Source of the DNA: Exiguobacterium sp. Helios
Lineage (GTDB): Bacteria > Bacillota > Bacilli > Exiguobacteriales > Exiguobacteriaceae
Length of the DNA stretch: 64,000 nt
Direction of reading: 5' to 3'
NCBI RefSeq assembly: GCF_014524545.1
Contig: NZ_CP053557.1
Span: 1,885,501-1,949,500, forward strand
Part shown: positions 25,479-34,927 of the stretch, in pieces
How positions within the stretch are numbered: position 1 is the stretch's first letter
How the letters are laid out: each line of letters opens with the position of its first letter
Position numbers and translations under genes: made by a program
The notes under the pieces: generated by a model
Database searches by the model: none
Told to the model about the DNA's origin: nothing
Seen by the model: only the letters and a program-made list of their open reading frames with translations

Positions 25479-26750
25479 TTATTTCGTTCCGTGTTTCGCC
25501 TTAATCTGACCGTCAATCGTCTTGACGGCTTGCTTCATCGCTGCTTCCGGTCCCGCTTTTCCGGTGGCAATCGTTTGAAGTGCGGCATCAACCGGCTTCC
25601 AGACTTCATTCATTTCGGGGACGTTCGGTGTTAACTCGGAAAATTTAGATTGTTCGGCTACCGCTTGTGCGGCTGGACTTTTTGTGACCGCAGGATCTTC
25701 TGCCAACGCACTGACGGCCGGAACTTCTTTTGTGATTACAAAACGTTTTTTAGAGTTTTCCGCATTCGTCAAATAAAGCGCCAGTTTGCTCGCAAGCTCC
25801 GATCGTTTGGAATAGGCACTGACATTATAACTTTTGACGCCGATGAAAGAACTCATATTTTTCCCGTTTTCAAGTTCCGGCAGTTTTGTGATACCGAAAT
25901 CAATGCCGGCTTTCGTAAACGGCTCGACATTCCAGGGACCGGAGATGATGGCGGCCGCTTTCCCTTCCGTAAACAGGGACTCGAGGACATTGATGCCCTG
26001 CTCACCGATGATGCCTGCCGGGAATAATTTTTCCTTGTAAAACTTTTGAATATACGTCGCACCTTCGATTGCTCCGGTATTCCCAAGCCCGACTCGGTTC
26101 GTCTGATACTTCCCTTGGTCATCCAGCTTAAAAATGTAGCCGCCATATCCGCTCAGGACACTTTGGGCATAATAAATTTGATCAAATAAAGCGAGAAATC
26201 CAAATGATTGTCCCGTTGCCGTTTTTTTCGATAAGGCATACCACTCTTCCAATGTTTTCGGTAATTTCTCTTCTGACACCAGTTTTTTGTTGTAGTATAA
26301 AACGGTTGTTTCCACTGCTTTCGGGACACCATAGAGTTTCCCGTCCACTTTTTGCGAATCGAGCGCAACATCGGTATAAATCGACTGGACCTCTTTCGGA
26401 ACATCCATCTCCTTGATGATTCCTTCTGTTACGGCAGTCCCAATCTGATCCCCCGGCATCGTCAATAAATCGGGACCGGTCCCTGCCGGACCATCTAATC
26501 GCAAATCCTCGATTTGCTTGGCATACGGTTTTTCAACGACTTTTACATCAACGCCGTTATCTTGTTCGAATTTCGAAACGATGTCTTTGATTCCTTCTCC
26601 TTTTTCAATGTCTTCCCAGACAACAAGCTTCGCTTCCTTACCCGAAGTTTCATCCTTCTTCTGCGACTCTTCCCCGGGGCCACATGCCGCGAGCGAAACC
26701 GTTAACGCCAGACTACTCAGGACCGTCATATATGTAATGGTTTTTTTCAT
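25479..26750 (-). CDS. ganS: galacto-oligosaccharide-binding lipoprotein
   Basis: A 423-residue extracellular solute-binding protein of the MalE type. The signal peptide ends in lipobox LAAC (Cys 23), so it is anchored to the outer face of the membrane. The mature part has KLVVWEDIEKGEGIKDIVSKFEQDNG and GAAAIISGPWNVEPF, typical of maltodextrin/galactan binding proteins. Specificity is inferred from the GH42 gene. Start has CAGGAGGAAAAAG. A promoter, a cre-like site and a palindrome precede it. Confidence 0.92.
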   Translation of the reverse strand: MKKTITYMTVLSSLALTVSLAACGPGEESQKKDETSGKEAKLVVWEDIEKGEGIKDIVSKFEQDNGVDVKVVEKPYAKQIEDLRLDGPAGTGPDLLTMPGDQIGTAVTEGIIKEMDVPKEVQSIYTDVALDSQKVDGKLYGVPKAVETTVLYYNKKLVSEEKLPKTLEEWYALSKKTATGQSFGFLALFDQIYYAQSVLSGYGGYIFKLDDQGKYQTNRVGLGNTGAIEGATYIQKFYKEKLFPAGIIGEQGINVLESLFTEGKAAAIISGPWNVEPFTKAGIDFGITKLPELENGKNMSSFIGVKSYNVSAYSKRSELASKLALYLTNAENSKKRFVITKEVPAVSALAEDPAVTKSPAAQAVAEQSKFSELTPNVPEMNEVWKPVDAALQTIATGKAGPEAAMKQAVKTIDGQIKAKHGTK

Positions 26751-26799
26751 CTACTTTTTCCTCCTGTGGATCATATTATGAAAAGATTAAAACACTTTT

Positions 26800-26813
26800 T
26801 GTAAGCGCTTTAA
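26800..26813 (-). promoter_or_regulatory. cre-like site downstream of the gan promoter
   Basis: TGTAAGCGCTTTAA matches the CcpA cre consensus at 13 of 14 positions (last C to A change), with symmetric core AAGCGCTT. It lies at about +1 to +15 relative to the promoter below, which suits catabolite repression by blocking. Confidence 0.7.
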
Positions 26814-26820
26814 TAATCAA

Positions 26821-26840
26821 AATATAGCACCACAAGAAAA

Positions 26841-26849
<9 letters not shown>
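26821..26849 (-). promoter_or_regulatory. sigma-A promoter of the ganS operon
   Basis: On the minus strand TTTACA (26844-26849) and TATATT (26821-26826) are separated by exactly 17 nt. The -35 lies inside the end of the 48-bp palindrome, so a repressor bound there would block RNA polymerase. Confidence 0.7.
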
Positions 26850-27891
<1,042 letters not shown>

Positions 27892-27904
27892 TTAAATTAT
27901 TTTA

Positions 27905-27976
27905 AGTAAAAAGTTTTAGTAAATAAATAGATTAAAATATTTTATGCGTGGTAAAGTAAAAGGGAATAATTTTACT
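27905..27976. promoter_or_regulatory. putative GanR operators in the ganR/mutarotase intergenic region
   Basis: AGTAAAAAGTTTTAGT (27905-27920) matches the core of the gan palindrome with one arm mismatch, and AGTAAAA (27955-27961) faces TTTTACT (27970-27976) 8 nt away. Shared half-sites in both promoters suggest autoregulation and control of the divergent gene. Confidence 0.5.
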
Positions 27977-28047
27977 GATTTGATTATTGTATATGTATTA
28001 TACCGTTAAAAAGGGTTAAATTTCACATGAAAAGAGGAGGAAAGAAA

Positions 28048-28935
28048 TTGCAGGTCCGGATGAATTCACAAAAAGACAGGTCGGCACGATATCGTTTGAA
28101 CAATGATCGTGGAATGGAAGTCGAGATTGCAAGCAAAGGAGGAAGCATTGAACGTTTGATCGTACCTGACCGAAATGGTCATCCCGAAAATATTATGTTT
28201 GACTGTTCTTTGGTAACGGTTCCTGCGATTCCTCGCGGTTTATCCGGCCGGTTGTATGATACGTCATCCGGTTCCGTTCACGAAATCGATCTGGCATTAC
28301 ATCAGCTTTCATTCACAGCTGAACCGTTTTCGACAACACAAGAATCCGGACTTCGTCTGTCGGCGGAAATAGCTGTCAATGGACAGGTGATCGCAATCGA
28401 CATTCTTTATGTGCTGACTAACAACAATCAATTGATTCTCCGTTATGTAGCGACGACCAACCAGCCTCTTCGCCTCTCTTTGTCGCTTCCTATTTTCTTT
28501 AACCTAAGCGGTAATTTAAAAGCTAGTATTACACAACATGATTTAAAGTTTGCCAGTTCTTGTTTCATCCACCCCGTACCGGCGTTGTCGATTAATCCCT
28601 GCTTGCAACAGACGAAAGGAACACCCTTTGATTTTCGGTTAGGGCGTCGTCTGAACCGTTTCTTTTTAGACAAGATGTTTTCAAGGTCTCCTGCCGATAC
28701 CTATTATTTATTTCATCAACAACCGGTCATCTCTGTTCATGAAGCCGTAAGCGGCCGCTGGATGACAATGGAAACTTCCCAGCCCGGCTTTGTGTTGTCT
28801 ACAGCAGCGCATCATACCGATACTTTTTTTTCCGGTATTTGTTTTGATTCAACCGATTTCCTTCTGTCATCTCTCATTAACGGTCCAATTCCCTCCTTTC
28901 ACGAGACGACTTATTCGTTCAGCACGACGTATTGA
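28048..28935 (+). CDS. aldose-1-epimerase-like protein, catalytic residues lost
   Basis: A 295-residue protein with the mutarotase fold: it has GTPFDFR, SGRWMTMETSQPGFVLSTA and NLSGN where galactose mutarotases have NHSYFNLSG, and SGICFDST where they have the catalytic Glu. The His of the first motif is Pro, the His in the central motif is absent, and the Glu is Asp, so mutarotation is unlikely. It lies divergent from ganR and behind its operators, suggesting a binding or sensing role. TTG at 28048 is the best start, with AGGAGG at 7 nt; an ATG at 28027 is within that context. Confidence 0.72.
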   Translation: MQVRMNSQKDRSARYRLNNDRGMEVEIASKGGSIERLIVPDRNGHPENIMFDCSLVTVPAIPRGLSGRLYDTSSGSVHEIDLALHQLSFTAEPFSTTQESGLRLSAEIAVNGQVIAIDILYVLTNNNQLILRYVATTNQPLRLSLSLPIFFNLSGNLKASITQHDLKFASSCFIHPVPALSINPCLQQTKGTPFDFRLGRRLNRFFLDKMFSRSPADTYYLFHQQPVISVHEAVSGRWMTMETSQPGFVLSTAAHHTDTFFSGICFDSTDFLLSSLINGPIPSFHETTYSFSTTY

Positions 28936-29017
28936 TTTCACAGCAAGAGGAGGACAGCAGACTGTGCATCTGTCATCCTCCTCCGTTCGATTTGTTTTTA
29001 CGAGTCCACCCGCGAAC

Positions 29018-29413
29018 CTAGTTGATTTTCCGGATGACCCTGGTCCCGGCAAATTCATCCTCCGGCAGGATCGATCCGTCTCGCAGATATACTTCCCGAT
29101 TTTTCCAGCCTTTAATCGGAGCAATCGTCTCCCGGTACACAATCCGTTTCGCAATCTGTTTGATGGCGAGCGGCTGGCCGTTCTCGCTGACGACCTGAAT
29201 TTGAAACAGACGTTGCCCGACGGTTTGTCCGCTACCTGTTGACAGTTGGACCGTCTCAATCAAAAAATTAACGACCGGCTCCGTAATGAGTGAATGCACT
29301 GCTTTGTTCTTGATACGCTTCAATACCGTTTTCTCGAGCACACCGGAAACCATCCCTTGTACAACTAAGTCGACAACTCCCGCTCCGATTCGACGTTTTA
29401 ATAATCCATCCAT
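29018..29413 (-). CDS. short RDD-family protein
   Basis: A 131-residue protein with the RDD signature near the start (RRIGAGVVDLVV) and GQTVGQRLFQIQVVSENGQP, as in RDD membrane proteins, but only weak hydrophobic stretches. AAGGAGGAACTGAAC precedes the ATG. Function of the family is mostly unknown, with roles proposed in transport or osmotic stress. It is convergent with the mutarotase-like gene. Confidence 0.7.
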   Translation of the reverse strand: MDGLLKRRIGAGVVDLVVQGMVSGVLEKTVLKRIKNKAVHSLITEPVVNFLIETVQLSTGSGQTVGQRLFQIQVVSENGQPLAIKQIAKRIVYRETIAPIKGWKNREVYLRDGSILPEDEFAGTRVIRKIN

Positions 29414-29474
29414 GTTCAGTTCCTCCTTTTTTTCAATTCCACTGACATTATCTCCTTCGTGATGGAAACAAAAA

Positions 29475-29513
29475 AACCTTTTTTAAAACGGAGATCTCCG
29501 TTCAAAAAAGGTT
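29475..29513. terminator. bidirectional hairpin terminator
   Basis: AACCTTTTTT (29475-29484), an inner 16-nt perfect palindrome AACGGAGATCTCCGTT (29487-29502), and AAAAAAGGTT (29504-29513) form a long stem that ends the minus-strand 29520 gene and faces the RDD gene. Confidence 0.8.
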
Positions 29514-29519
29514 GTCTCT

Positions 29520-29717
29520 TCACGCATACAACAGGACAATCCCGCCCAAACCGAACAGACAGCCACCGTACAGGACGGCTACCAGTCGTTTACCGGATAC
29601 CGGGATGTCTCGACGAACAAAGAGACGTCCGTACCTTACAGTCAAAACAATACCGATAATGAGTGCTGCAAGCGCAAGATTCGGTATATCAAGAACCGTT
29701 AAATACCAATTCAACAT
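29520..29717 (-). CDS. hypothetical two-helix membrane protein, 65 aa
   Basis: Two predicted membrane helices (about residues 12-28 and 45-64) with a basic loop RYGRLFVRRDIPVSGKRL between. ATG at 29717 has GGAGAGG 9 nt upstream; in-frame starts further upstream are less likely. It is followed by a strong terminator. No family recognised. Confidence 0.55.
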   Translation of the reverse strand: MLNWYLTVLDIPNLALAALIIGIVLTVRYGRLFVRRDIPVSGKRLVAVLYGGCLFGLGGIVLLYA

Positions 29718-29771
29718 CTTCCCCATCCTCTCCCGTCGACTATTATGTATGTCCCCTGTCGGCCCAGCCAC

Positions 29772-30029
29772 GCGGTACTCCTAGAGGCAACAAACAAGTC
29801 CTCTCTATTACCATGTTCTCGTGGATTTGATCCTTCTTTATTCGTTGAAGGTTCTACTTTAATGCTCTGAGCGTTCACCTTTGTTCGTTGTCGGTTGAGC
29901 TGTCAACGTTGAACTTTCACGTCAGGTTCCGGATAGAACCGATGTGAGGTGCCAGCGCACCGTTGTTTTGTTATCGCACAAAACAAGCGTGTTTGGTCAC
30001 AGGAGTATCAGGCAAACAGGGGATGTTCC
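29772..30029. other. hairpin-rich non-coding tract, possible structured RNA
   Basis: No convincing coding frame is seen across these 258 nt. Several stem-loops lie in a row: AGAGG/CCTCT (12-nt loop), CCATG/CGTGG (loop TTCT), AAGGT/ACCTT, GTTGA/TCAAC (29895-29908), GGTTC/GAACC (29925-29940), GGTGC/GCACC (29948-29961) and TTGTTTTG/CAAAACAA (29963-29986). TTTGGTCAC and CAGGCAAA each occur twice at the right end, one copy of each reaching into the 30030 gene. Short stems are common by chance, so this is a candidate only; strand unknown. Confidence 0.4.
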
Positions 30030-30683
30030 TCAGGCAAAAATTTTGGTCACTGTGTTGCTTTCCGATAACGTAAAATCCACTTCCGTTTCAAACGTATCAA
30101 TCGTCTCATCGAGTTCAGCAATGACCTGACGCAGGTTCGACGGATCAATCAGATTCGGCTCCAGCCGCTCGAGGAACAAACGGCGTGACTTTTCCATCTC
30201 GTCCGCATTCCCTTTTTCCCGCGACCCGTATGTCGCTTCGATATGGCTATCCGCCCGCCGTACGACGTCTTGCCGTTCCGTCTCAATCGTCTGTTCGACT
30301 TGTCGGAGTTGTTCGCGTAACGTCTGCAACAGTTGCCGTTCATAGACAAGGCCGGTATCCCGACGGTCAATCGCCTCTGCGACGGTCATCTCACGCCCCT
30401 CCATCCGGACGATCGTCACGGCATTCGATGCCGTGATAGAAGACTTAATCCGGTTCCGGCGCTCCATTAAATCGCGGACTGACTGAAGGTTCGCTTTCGC
30501 TTCTTCCGCAAATACCACGACAGACGGATATCCTGCCGGTGCCTGACTGCCACTTTGCACACCGATAAACGATTTCGTCTGCGCTTTTTGAATCCGTTTA
30601 TCTAAATTCTTCAACTCTACTAATCCACGATGGATGGACATTTCGATTCGTTCGATGAGGACCACACCCTTTTCTGATTCCAT
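30030..30683 (-). CDS. coiled-coil hypothetical protein, phage-like
   Basis: A highly charged, almost wholly helical protein of about 217 residues with heptad-like stretches (YERQLLQTLREQLRQVEQTIETERQDVVRR). Regions such as MSIHRGLVELKNLDKRIQKA and MTVAEAIDRRD resemble, from memory, small coiled-coil proteins in phage structural regions; this is unverified. No good binding site is visible for the start at 30683; a methionine at 30641 (MSIHRG) is also possible. It is separated from its neighbours by non-coding DNA. Confidence 0.6.
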   Translation of the reverse strand: MESEKGVVLIERIEMSIHRGLVELKNLDKRIQKAQTKSFIGVQSGSQAPAGYPSVVVFAEEAKANLQSVRDLMERRNRIKSSITASNAVTIVRMEGREMTVAEAIDRRDTGLVYERQLLQTLREQLRQVEQTIETERQDVVRRADSHIEATYGSREKGNADEMEKSRRLFLERLEPNLIDPSNLRQVIAELDETIDTFETEVDFTLSESNTVTKIFA

Positions 30684-30831
30684 CTTTTTTTCAGAATAAC
30701 ATATCCTGAATTGGAAATGGATCCTCATCCGACAGTTTCCACCTTACAAAATTGTCATATTTTTAATCTGATAAGGGATTATTTACCTTATACTAGAAGA
30801 AGACGATTTTTTTCAGAAAAGAGGTTTTTTA

Positions 30832-31764
30832 ATGCATCAACACCGATTACAGGTTACGGCAGCCCGGTCTGTCACCTGGACCAGACACCACCTTCCTCCG
30901 GTCCAAGAACACGAACTGCTTGTCCGGACGATTGCCGGCGCGATCAGCATCGGGGCTGAACTGCCGCAAGTCCGGGGCGACGACCCCACTGATCCGTCTC
31001 CAGCCTATCCGAAAGAGACCGGCTACGAAAGCTACGCCACCGTTATCGCTGTCGGAGATCAGGTCACCCGGTTTCAAGTCGGCGACCGCCTGCTTGCATT
31101 TTACGGACATCAGGATATCGCACTCGTCGAAGAAGCCAAAGCCATTCCTGTTCCGGACGGCATATCCGCCAAACTCGCATTGCTGAACATCCTATCGTGC
31201 GATGCTGCGAAAGGCGTCCGGAAACTAGAACCAAAACCGACGGACCCGGTTTTAGTGACCGGGATGGGTGTCATCGGACTGCTGACCGTTTTCTATCTGC
31301 GGCATTACTATCATGTCGACCGAATTGTTGTCTCCGACCCTGATCCGGTCCGAACATCGCTTGCCCTGTCACTCGGGGCGCATACTTTGTACTCAGACAC
31401 TGATCCATTCGTCGAGACGTTTACACATGCACTGGAATGTTCCGCACGCCAGGACGCTTTCGCCTTATTGCAGGAAAAGCTTGTTCCCCATGGACAGCTC
31501 TGCATTCTTTCAGACGGGAATCACGAGACCTTATCGTTGACTGCCGCCTTTTACGAAAAGGAATTGCGGCTGATCGGCTCAAGTGACGGCTGGGATTATC
31601 AGGACCATGCCGCATGGTTTTTTAAGACGGCACCACATGTCCCGCAGCTCGAACGGCTGTTTGAACAAACAGTTGCTTCTCAGGATTTAGCCGGATGTTT
31701 CGAGAACTTGCTGACAGACACGACGCCTTTAAAGGTTTTCGTCACGTACCCGTCCACTGATTAA
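30832..31764 (+). CDS. MDR-family alcohol-dehydrogenase-like oxidoreductase
   Basis: A 310-residue medium-chain dehydrogenase/reductase. The GroES-like N-terminal half is followed by a Rossmann domain with VLVTGMGVIGLLTVFYLR and ECSARQDAFALLQEKLVPHGQLCIL. The catalytic and structural zinc cysteines are missing, so it is probably a zinc-independent NADPH quinone-type reductase. AGAGG precedes the ATG. Its 3' end overlaps by 36 nt the convergent glyoxalase-like pseudogene. Confidence 0.82.
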   Translation: MHQHRLQVTAARSVTWTRHHLPPVQEHELLVRTIAGAISIGAELPQVRGDDPTDPSPAYPKETGYESYATVIAVGDQVTRFQVGDRLLAFYGHQDIALVEEAKAIPVPDGISAKLALLNILSCDAAKGVRKLEPKPTDPVLVTGMGVIGLLTVFYLRHYYHVDRIVVSDPDPVRTSLALSLGAHTLYSDTDPFVETFTHALECSARQDAFALLQEKLVPHGQLCILSDGNHETLSLTAAFYEKELRLIGSSDGWDYQDHAAWFFKTAPHVPQLERLFEQTVASQDLAGCFENLLTDTTPLKVFVTYPSTD

Positions 31765-32372
31765 CGCGAGCGGACTCACGGTCCGGACTTCAAGACCGTT
31801 TGGATCCTGCCCAGGCAGCGTAGGCGTTCCGGAAAACACAGCCTGTCTGAAATGCATCCGTTCCGCTACAATCGTCGTAATTTCCGGAACAGGCCGATCC
31901 AGTAATTGAGACAACAGCTTCTCAAGACCTGGTGTCGACGTCGCAATGTCGAGTTGCAGCAGTTGGTCACCCGTTTCTGACTGGATGGCATCAGGATGGG
32001 TCTGCAGTTCGATCCGGAAACCAAACGGTGTCTGAATGAACGTCCGGCGTTCGTTTGCCTGGACCGTTAATCCGACCGCTCCGCCCGGCCGAGGATCTGC
32101 AGCCGGTCGGCTTCTGTCACGAGAAATCCGATATGATCAAACATCACCTTTTTTCCGTAACCGAACGTCATGTTGATCGCTCCGCGTTTCATCTCAATGA
32201 TCCGAAACAGAATCGGTTGCTCGCGGAAATCATCCCAGTCGAGCGGAGGATCAAACGAGGTGAACGCTCCTTCGTATCTACCAATCCGTTGTGTCACCTG
32301 AAAACCGAGCTGCTGATAAAACCGTTCCGTTTCTTCAACGAAAGGTGTCCATAGATGATAATGAAATAACAT
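31729..32372 (-). pseudogene. glyoxalase/VOC-family protein, frameshifted
   Basis: The first frame reads MLFHYHLWTPFVEETERFYQQLGFQVTQRIGRYE to LQILGRAERSD then stops near 32069. The second frame continues with LTVQANERRTFIQTPFGFRIELQTHP to a natural stop at 31729, the second half of a two-lobed VOC protein. Loss of one G in the AGCGG near 32080 explains the shift. GGGAGAG precedes the ATG. Sequencing error is not excluded. Confidence 0.85.
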
Positions 32373-32384
32373 ATGTATCTCTCC

Positions 32385-33129
32385 CTATATCATGATATCG
32401 TCAAGCGTCAAAAGATTAACCTCGCCACTCTCCGTTAGCAACTGTTTTAGCAAGTGGACGTGTGCAAGACCATAGATGATGACAACCTGCTCATCTTGTC
32501 CTGTAAGGCATGCAAGGATATTTTTAAAAATCATCAGGTTGCGATAATACCAATATCGCGATACCCACTCCATTCCAGGTTCACCAAGACAAGCAAGTTT
32601 TAAATAAGTCTGATGCATCTCCTGCACCCGTCCATCTGTGTTAATTGTTTGTAGAAAAGAAAGCAACGGCAGTTCGGCAAATTCCTGTTCCATCTGTTGC
32701 ATTCGTTTTGTCTCCTTGGAAATGATTTCGTCAAATCGTTCAGGCTTTTCCTCTCTAAGCTGTCCAAGCGATGGTATCCCGTCAATCAATTGATTCCAAT
32801 CATTGATTCCAATCAATTGCTTAAATTAAATTGAGACCAACTTGGGATGCGAGACGAAAACCCAGCTGGTGCCGTTCATCCGCGGTCAGCGTCAAGTTGC
32901 CAGCACGATACGCCGCGTATTCATGCGTCAAATCCTGTTGGTTCTCCAATTGCGTTTCCAGCATGATTTTTGTCGGACGAAAGTTAGACAGGACACTCAA
33001 AACATCCTTAACTTGTGTTTGCCGGTCCGGTGTCAGGACTGAATTACCTTGTAGATGAAGCAAATCACCGTTATCCGGACGATCAAAATGTATACATCCA
33101 AGCAGTAAGACATTGGCGCGTGACCTCAT
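32385..33129 (-). pseudogene. DUF5694/TraB-like protein, broken by nonsense and 13-bp duplication
   Basis: The first half reads MRSRANVLLLGCIHFDRPDNGDLLHLQG to SQVGLNLI and stops at TAA (32821-32823). In frame, TAA is followed by AIDWNQ, the family-typical YAIDWN with Tyr codon changed to stop. A 13-bp tandem duplication then shifts frame; with one copy removed the sequence runs on as QLIDGIP and to VVIIYGLAHVHLLKQLL and a natural end at 32385. Two independent lesions point to genuine decay. Confidence 0.85.
32789..32814. repeat. 13-bp perfect tandem duplication
   Basis: ATTGATTCCAATC occurs twice in a row (32789-32801, 32802-32814) inside the DUF5694 pseudogene; 13 is not a multiple of three so it shifts the frame. 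Confidence 0.95.
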
Positions 33130-33216
33130 CTCAATCCCCCTTTCTTAATTCTCTTCTCACATATTACAACAATTGTCAAAAAAAACCATACCCCATAAAA
33201 AATATCCGACAAAAAC

Positions 33217-33236
33217 ACGGATCCTCATCTGGATCC
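33217..33236 (-). terminator. terminator of the CapK/PaaK-like gene
   Basis: CGGATCC and GGATCCG pair around a 6-nt loop; on the minus strand TGTTTTTG follows. Confidence 0.7.
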
Positions 33237-33308
33237 GCGTTACGATTACATCATTACCTTTTTTGAAAAGAAAGGTTAATCTGCCAGCGTTTTTTACGTT
33301 TTGAATTT

Positions 33309-34667
33309 TCAACTGGTCTCCGGTAACAATTGTTTGATTAACAACGTTTTCCCGCTGATTTCTTTCGGAATTTCCGGAACTGCCCGTAACAACACTTCCA
33401 TTTGTCCGCCAAACAACCGCTTCAAGACGAAGTACAGTTCCTTTTCGTGTTCTTCTTTAAAACAACGTTCATCCGGTACGTACAGCATGACGATTTCTTC
33501 CTTGTCGGATTGAATATATTGGACCCGTTCGATACAGTTCGGGAAAGCGCGAACGATACCGGCCAGTTCTCCCTCGAAAATCCGATGACCGTCTTTCAGT
33601 TGAATGAAACTTCGTCCCCGTCCGTCAATTGACGCGATGACCGGTCCGTCGTGCCCGCACTGGCACGTTGTTTCACTCAGCGTCATACGATCTCCAACAC
33701 GGTACCGGACGAGCGGAGTGCCGTGTGTATCAAAGCTCGTCACGAGAATCTGACCATCTTCTTCAACCTCAATGATGCCCATTTCATAGTGCAGATGTTT
33801 TTTACCATAGCGACATTCTGCAACGATAGGTGCTCCCTCGGATGAGGCATACTGATCAAAAATCGGCGCATGAAACACTTCCTCAATCAATTGGCGTTCC
33901 GCCGGAGTCATCATTTCCGCCGTCGGGAAAATCGCCTTCGGGCGGAACGTACACGGAATATTGTATTTTTTGGCATGACGGGCCACTTCGATCATGCCTG
34001 AAGGTAAACCATCGATTGATTCCGGGTTAAACCGGTTCAATTGTTCGATGTACGAGGCTGCCGTTTGTGGATTAATATTTTTTATCGTAAACAACATCTG
34101 ATTGATCGTTTTATTCATCCGCCAATACACCGGTGCTTTTTGTGATTCTGCCGCTAACGTCTGAGCCGTGAAGCTGGCGCGTCGCATGCCGCGTTCAATC
34201 CCGTGTGTCCACTTAAAGTAGTCGAGATGCGCCATCCGGATCTGCATATCTTCTTTTGTGTAATGGACTTGAATCGACTTCCCTGTCGTCCCGCCTGTTT
34301 TCCCGAGGATCGGCGCCCGGATTTTAGCATGGACGTCTGCATTACGCGTCCGGAGGATTTCCTTGCTCAATATCGGAATTTGCTTTAACTCATCCAATGC
34401 CTGGAGCGGTAATCTGATTTGATGTTGCTCGAACAGCTCTTGATAATAGGAACTGTACGTCTGGCAAAATAGCAGAAATTGATTCAGTCGTGCCAGTTGT
34501 TCCACTTGCGCATTCGTCCGAAAACGTTCTTTTTCCTTCAATTCTTGTAACCGTTTCTGATAAACCGGACCATATCGTTCCTGGTAGAGCATGCGACCGT
34601 AAACCGTCGTTAAGATATTTTGAAAAAAAATCGGTGAATGAAAGTAAATCGATTGCTTGAGTTGCAT
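33309..34667 (-). CDS. CapK/PaaK-like adenylate-forming enzyme
   Basis: A 452-residue ANL-superfamily protein of the CapK/phenylacetate-CoA-ligase type. It has the phosphate-binding loop LGKTGGTTGKS, YASSEGAP, the adenylate motif VRYRVGDRMTL and a zinc-like CQCGHDGPV. Such enzymes activate carboxylates and, in polysaccharide clusters, modify sugars or amino acids; no capsule genes are near, so the substrate is unknown. The start at 34667 has GGAGTGAGC upstream. Not in a visible operon. Confidence 0.8.
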   Translation of the reverse strand: MQLKQSIYFHSPIFFQNILTTVYGRMLYQERYGPVYQKRLQELKEKERFRTNAQVEQLARLNQFLLFCQTYSSYYQELFEQHQIRLPLQALDELKQIPILSKEILRTRNADVHAKIRAPILGKTGGTTGKSIQVHYTKEDMQIRMAHLDYFKWTHGIERGMRRASFTAQTLAAESQKAPVYWRMNKTINQMLFTIKNINPQTAASYIEQLNRFNPESIDGLPSGMIEVARHAKKYNIPCTFRPKAIFPTAEMMTPAERQLIEEVFHAPIFDQYASSEGAPIVAECRYGKKHLHYEMGIIEVEEDGQILVTSFDTHGTPLVRYRVGDRMTLSETTCQCGHDGPVIASIDGRGRSFIQLKDGHRIFEGELAGIVRAFPNCIERVQYIQSDKEEIVMLYVPDERCFKEEHEKELYFVLKRLFGGQMEVLLRAVPEIPKEISGKTLLIKQLLPETS

Positions 34668-34897
34668 ACGCTCACTCCTCTCATATCCCAGTCAGAAATT
34701 TCAGTTGTAACGTCAGCCATTTCCTGTTACTTACATCTTATTTCCAGTGTTTCACCTGTTCAATCAAATCTTAATAAACAAGCTTAGCTTTTATTCGGAT
34801 ACCGTTTTATGATAATAAACTGATATCACAAACATCTTTTAACGATTCTTCCTTTATTCTTTTTCTTTTACTGTTTTCGGTGAAAAAAAACAAAAAA

Positions 34898-34914
34898 AGA
34901 GGCTATTTCAGCCT
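34898..34914 (-). terminator. terminator of the 34928 gene; flank of an AT-rich gap
   Basis: GAGGCT/AGCCTC with a 5-nt loop; on the minus strand it runs into TTTTTTTG. The remaining gap (34668-34890) is AT-rich DNA in which I see only possible promoter sequence for the CapK-like gene and nothing else of note. Confidence 0.75.
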
Positions 34915-34927
34915 CCTTGAACCGCCA

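Noticed and set aside
29720-29790. T-box-like ACCGCG motif (AGGAGTACCGCG on the minus strand) before the 29520-29717 gene
   Set aside because: The T-box antiterminator requires GGGTGGNACCGCG with a UGGN bulge. Here the TGG is missing and the downstream gene has no amino-acid link, so it is probably chance.
29944-30129. Plus-strand 61-codon frame across the hairpin tract
   Set aside because: No ribosome binding site, and it runs into the coding region of the opposite-strand gene; composition is unlike its neighbours.
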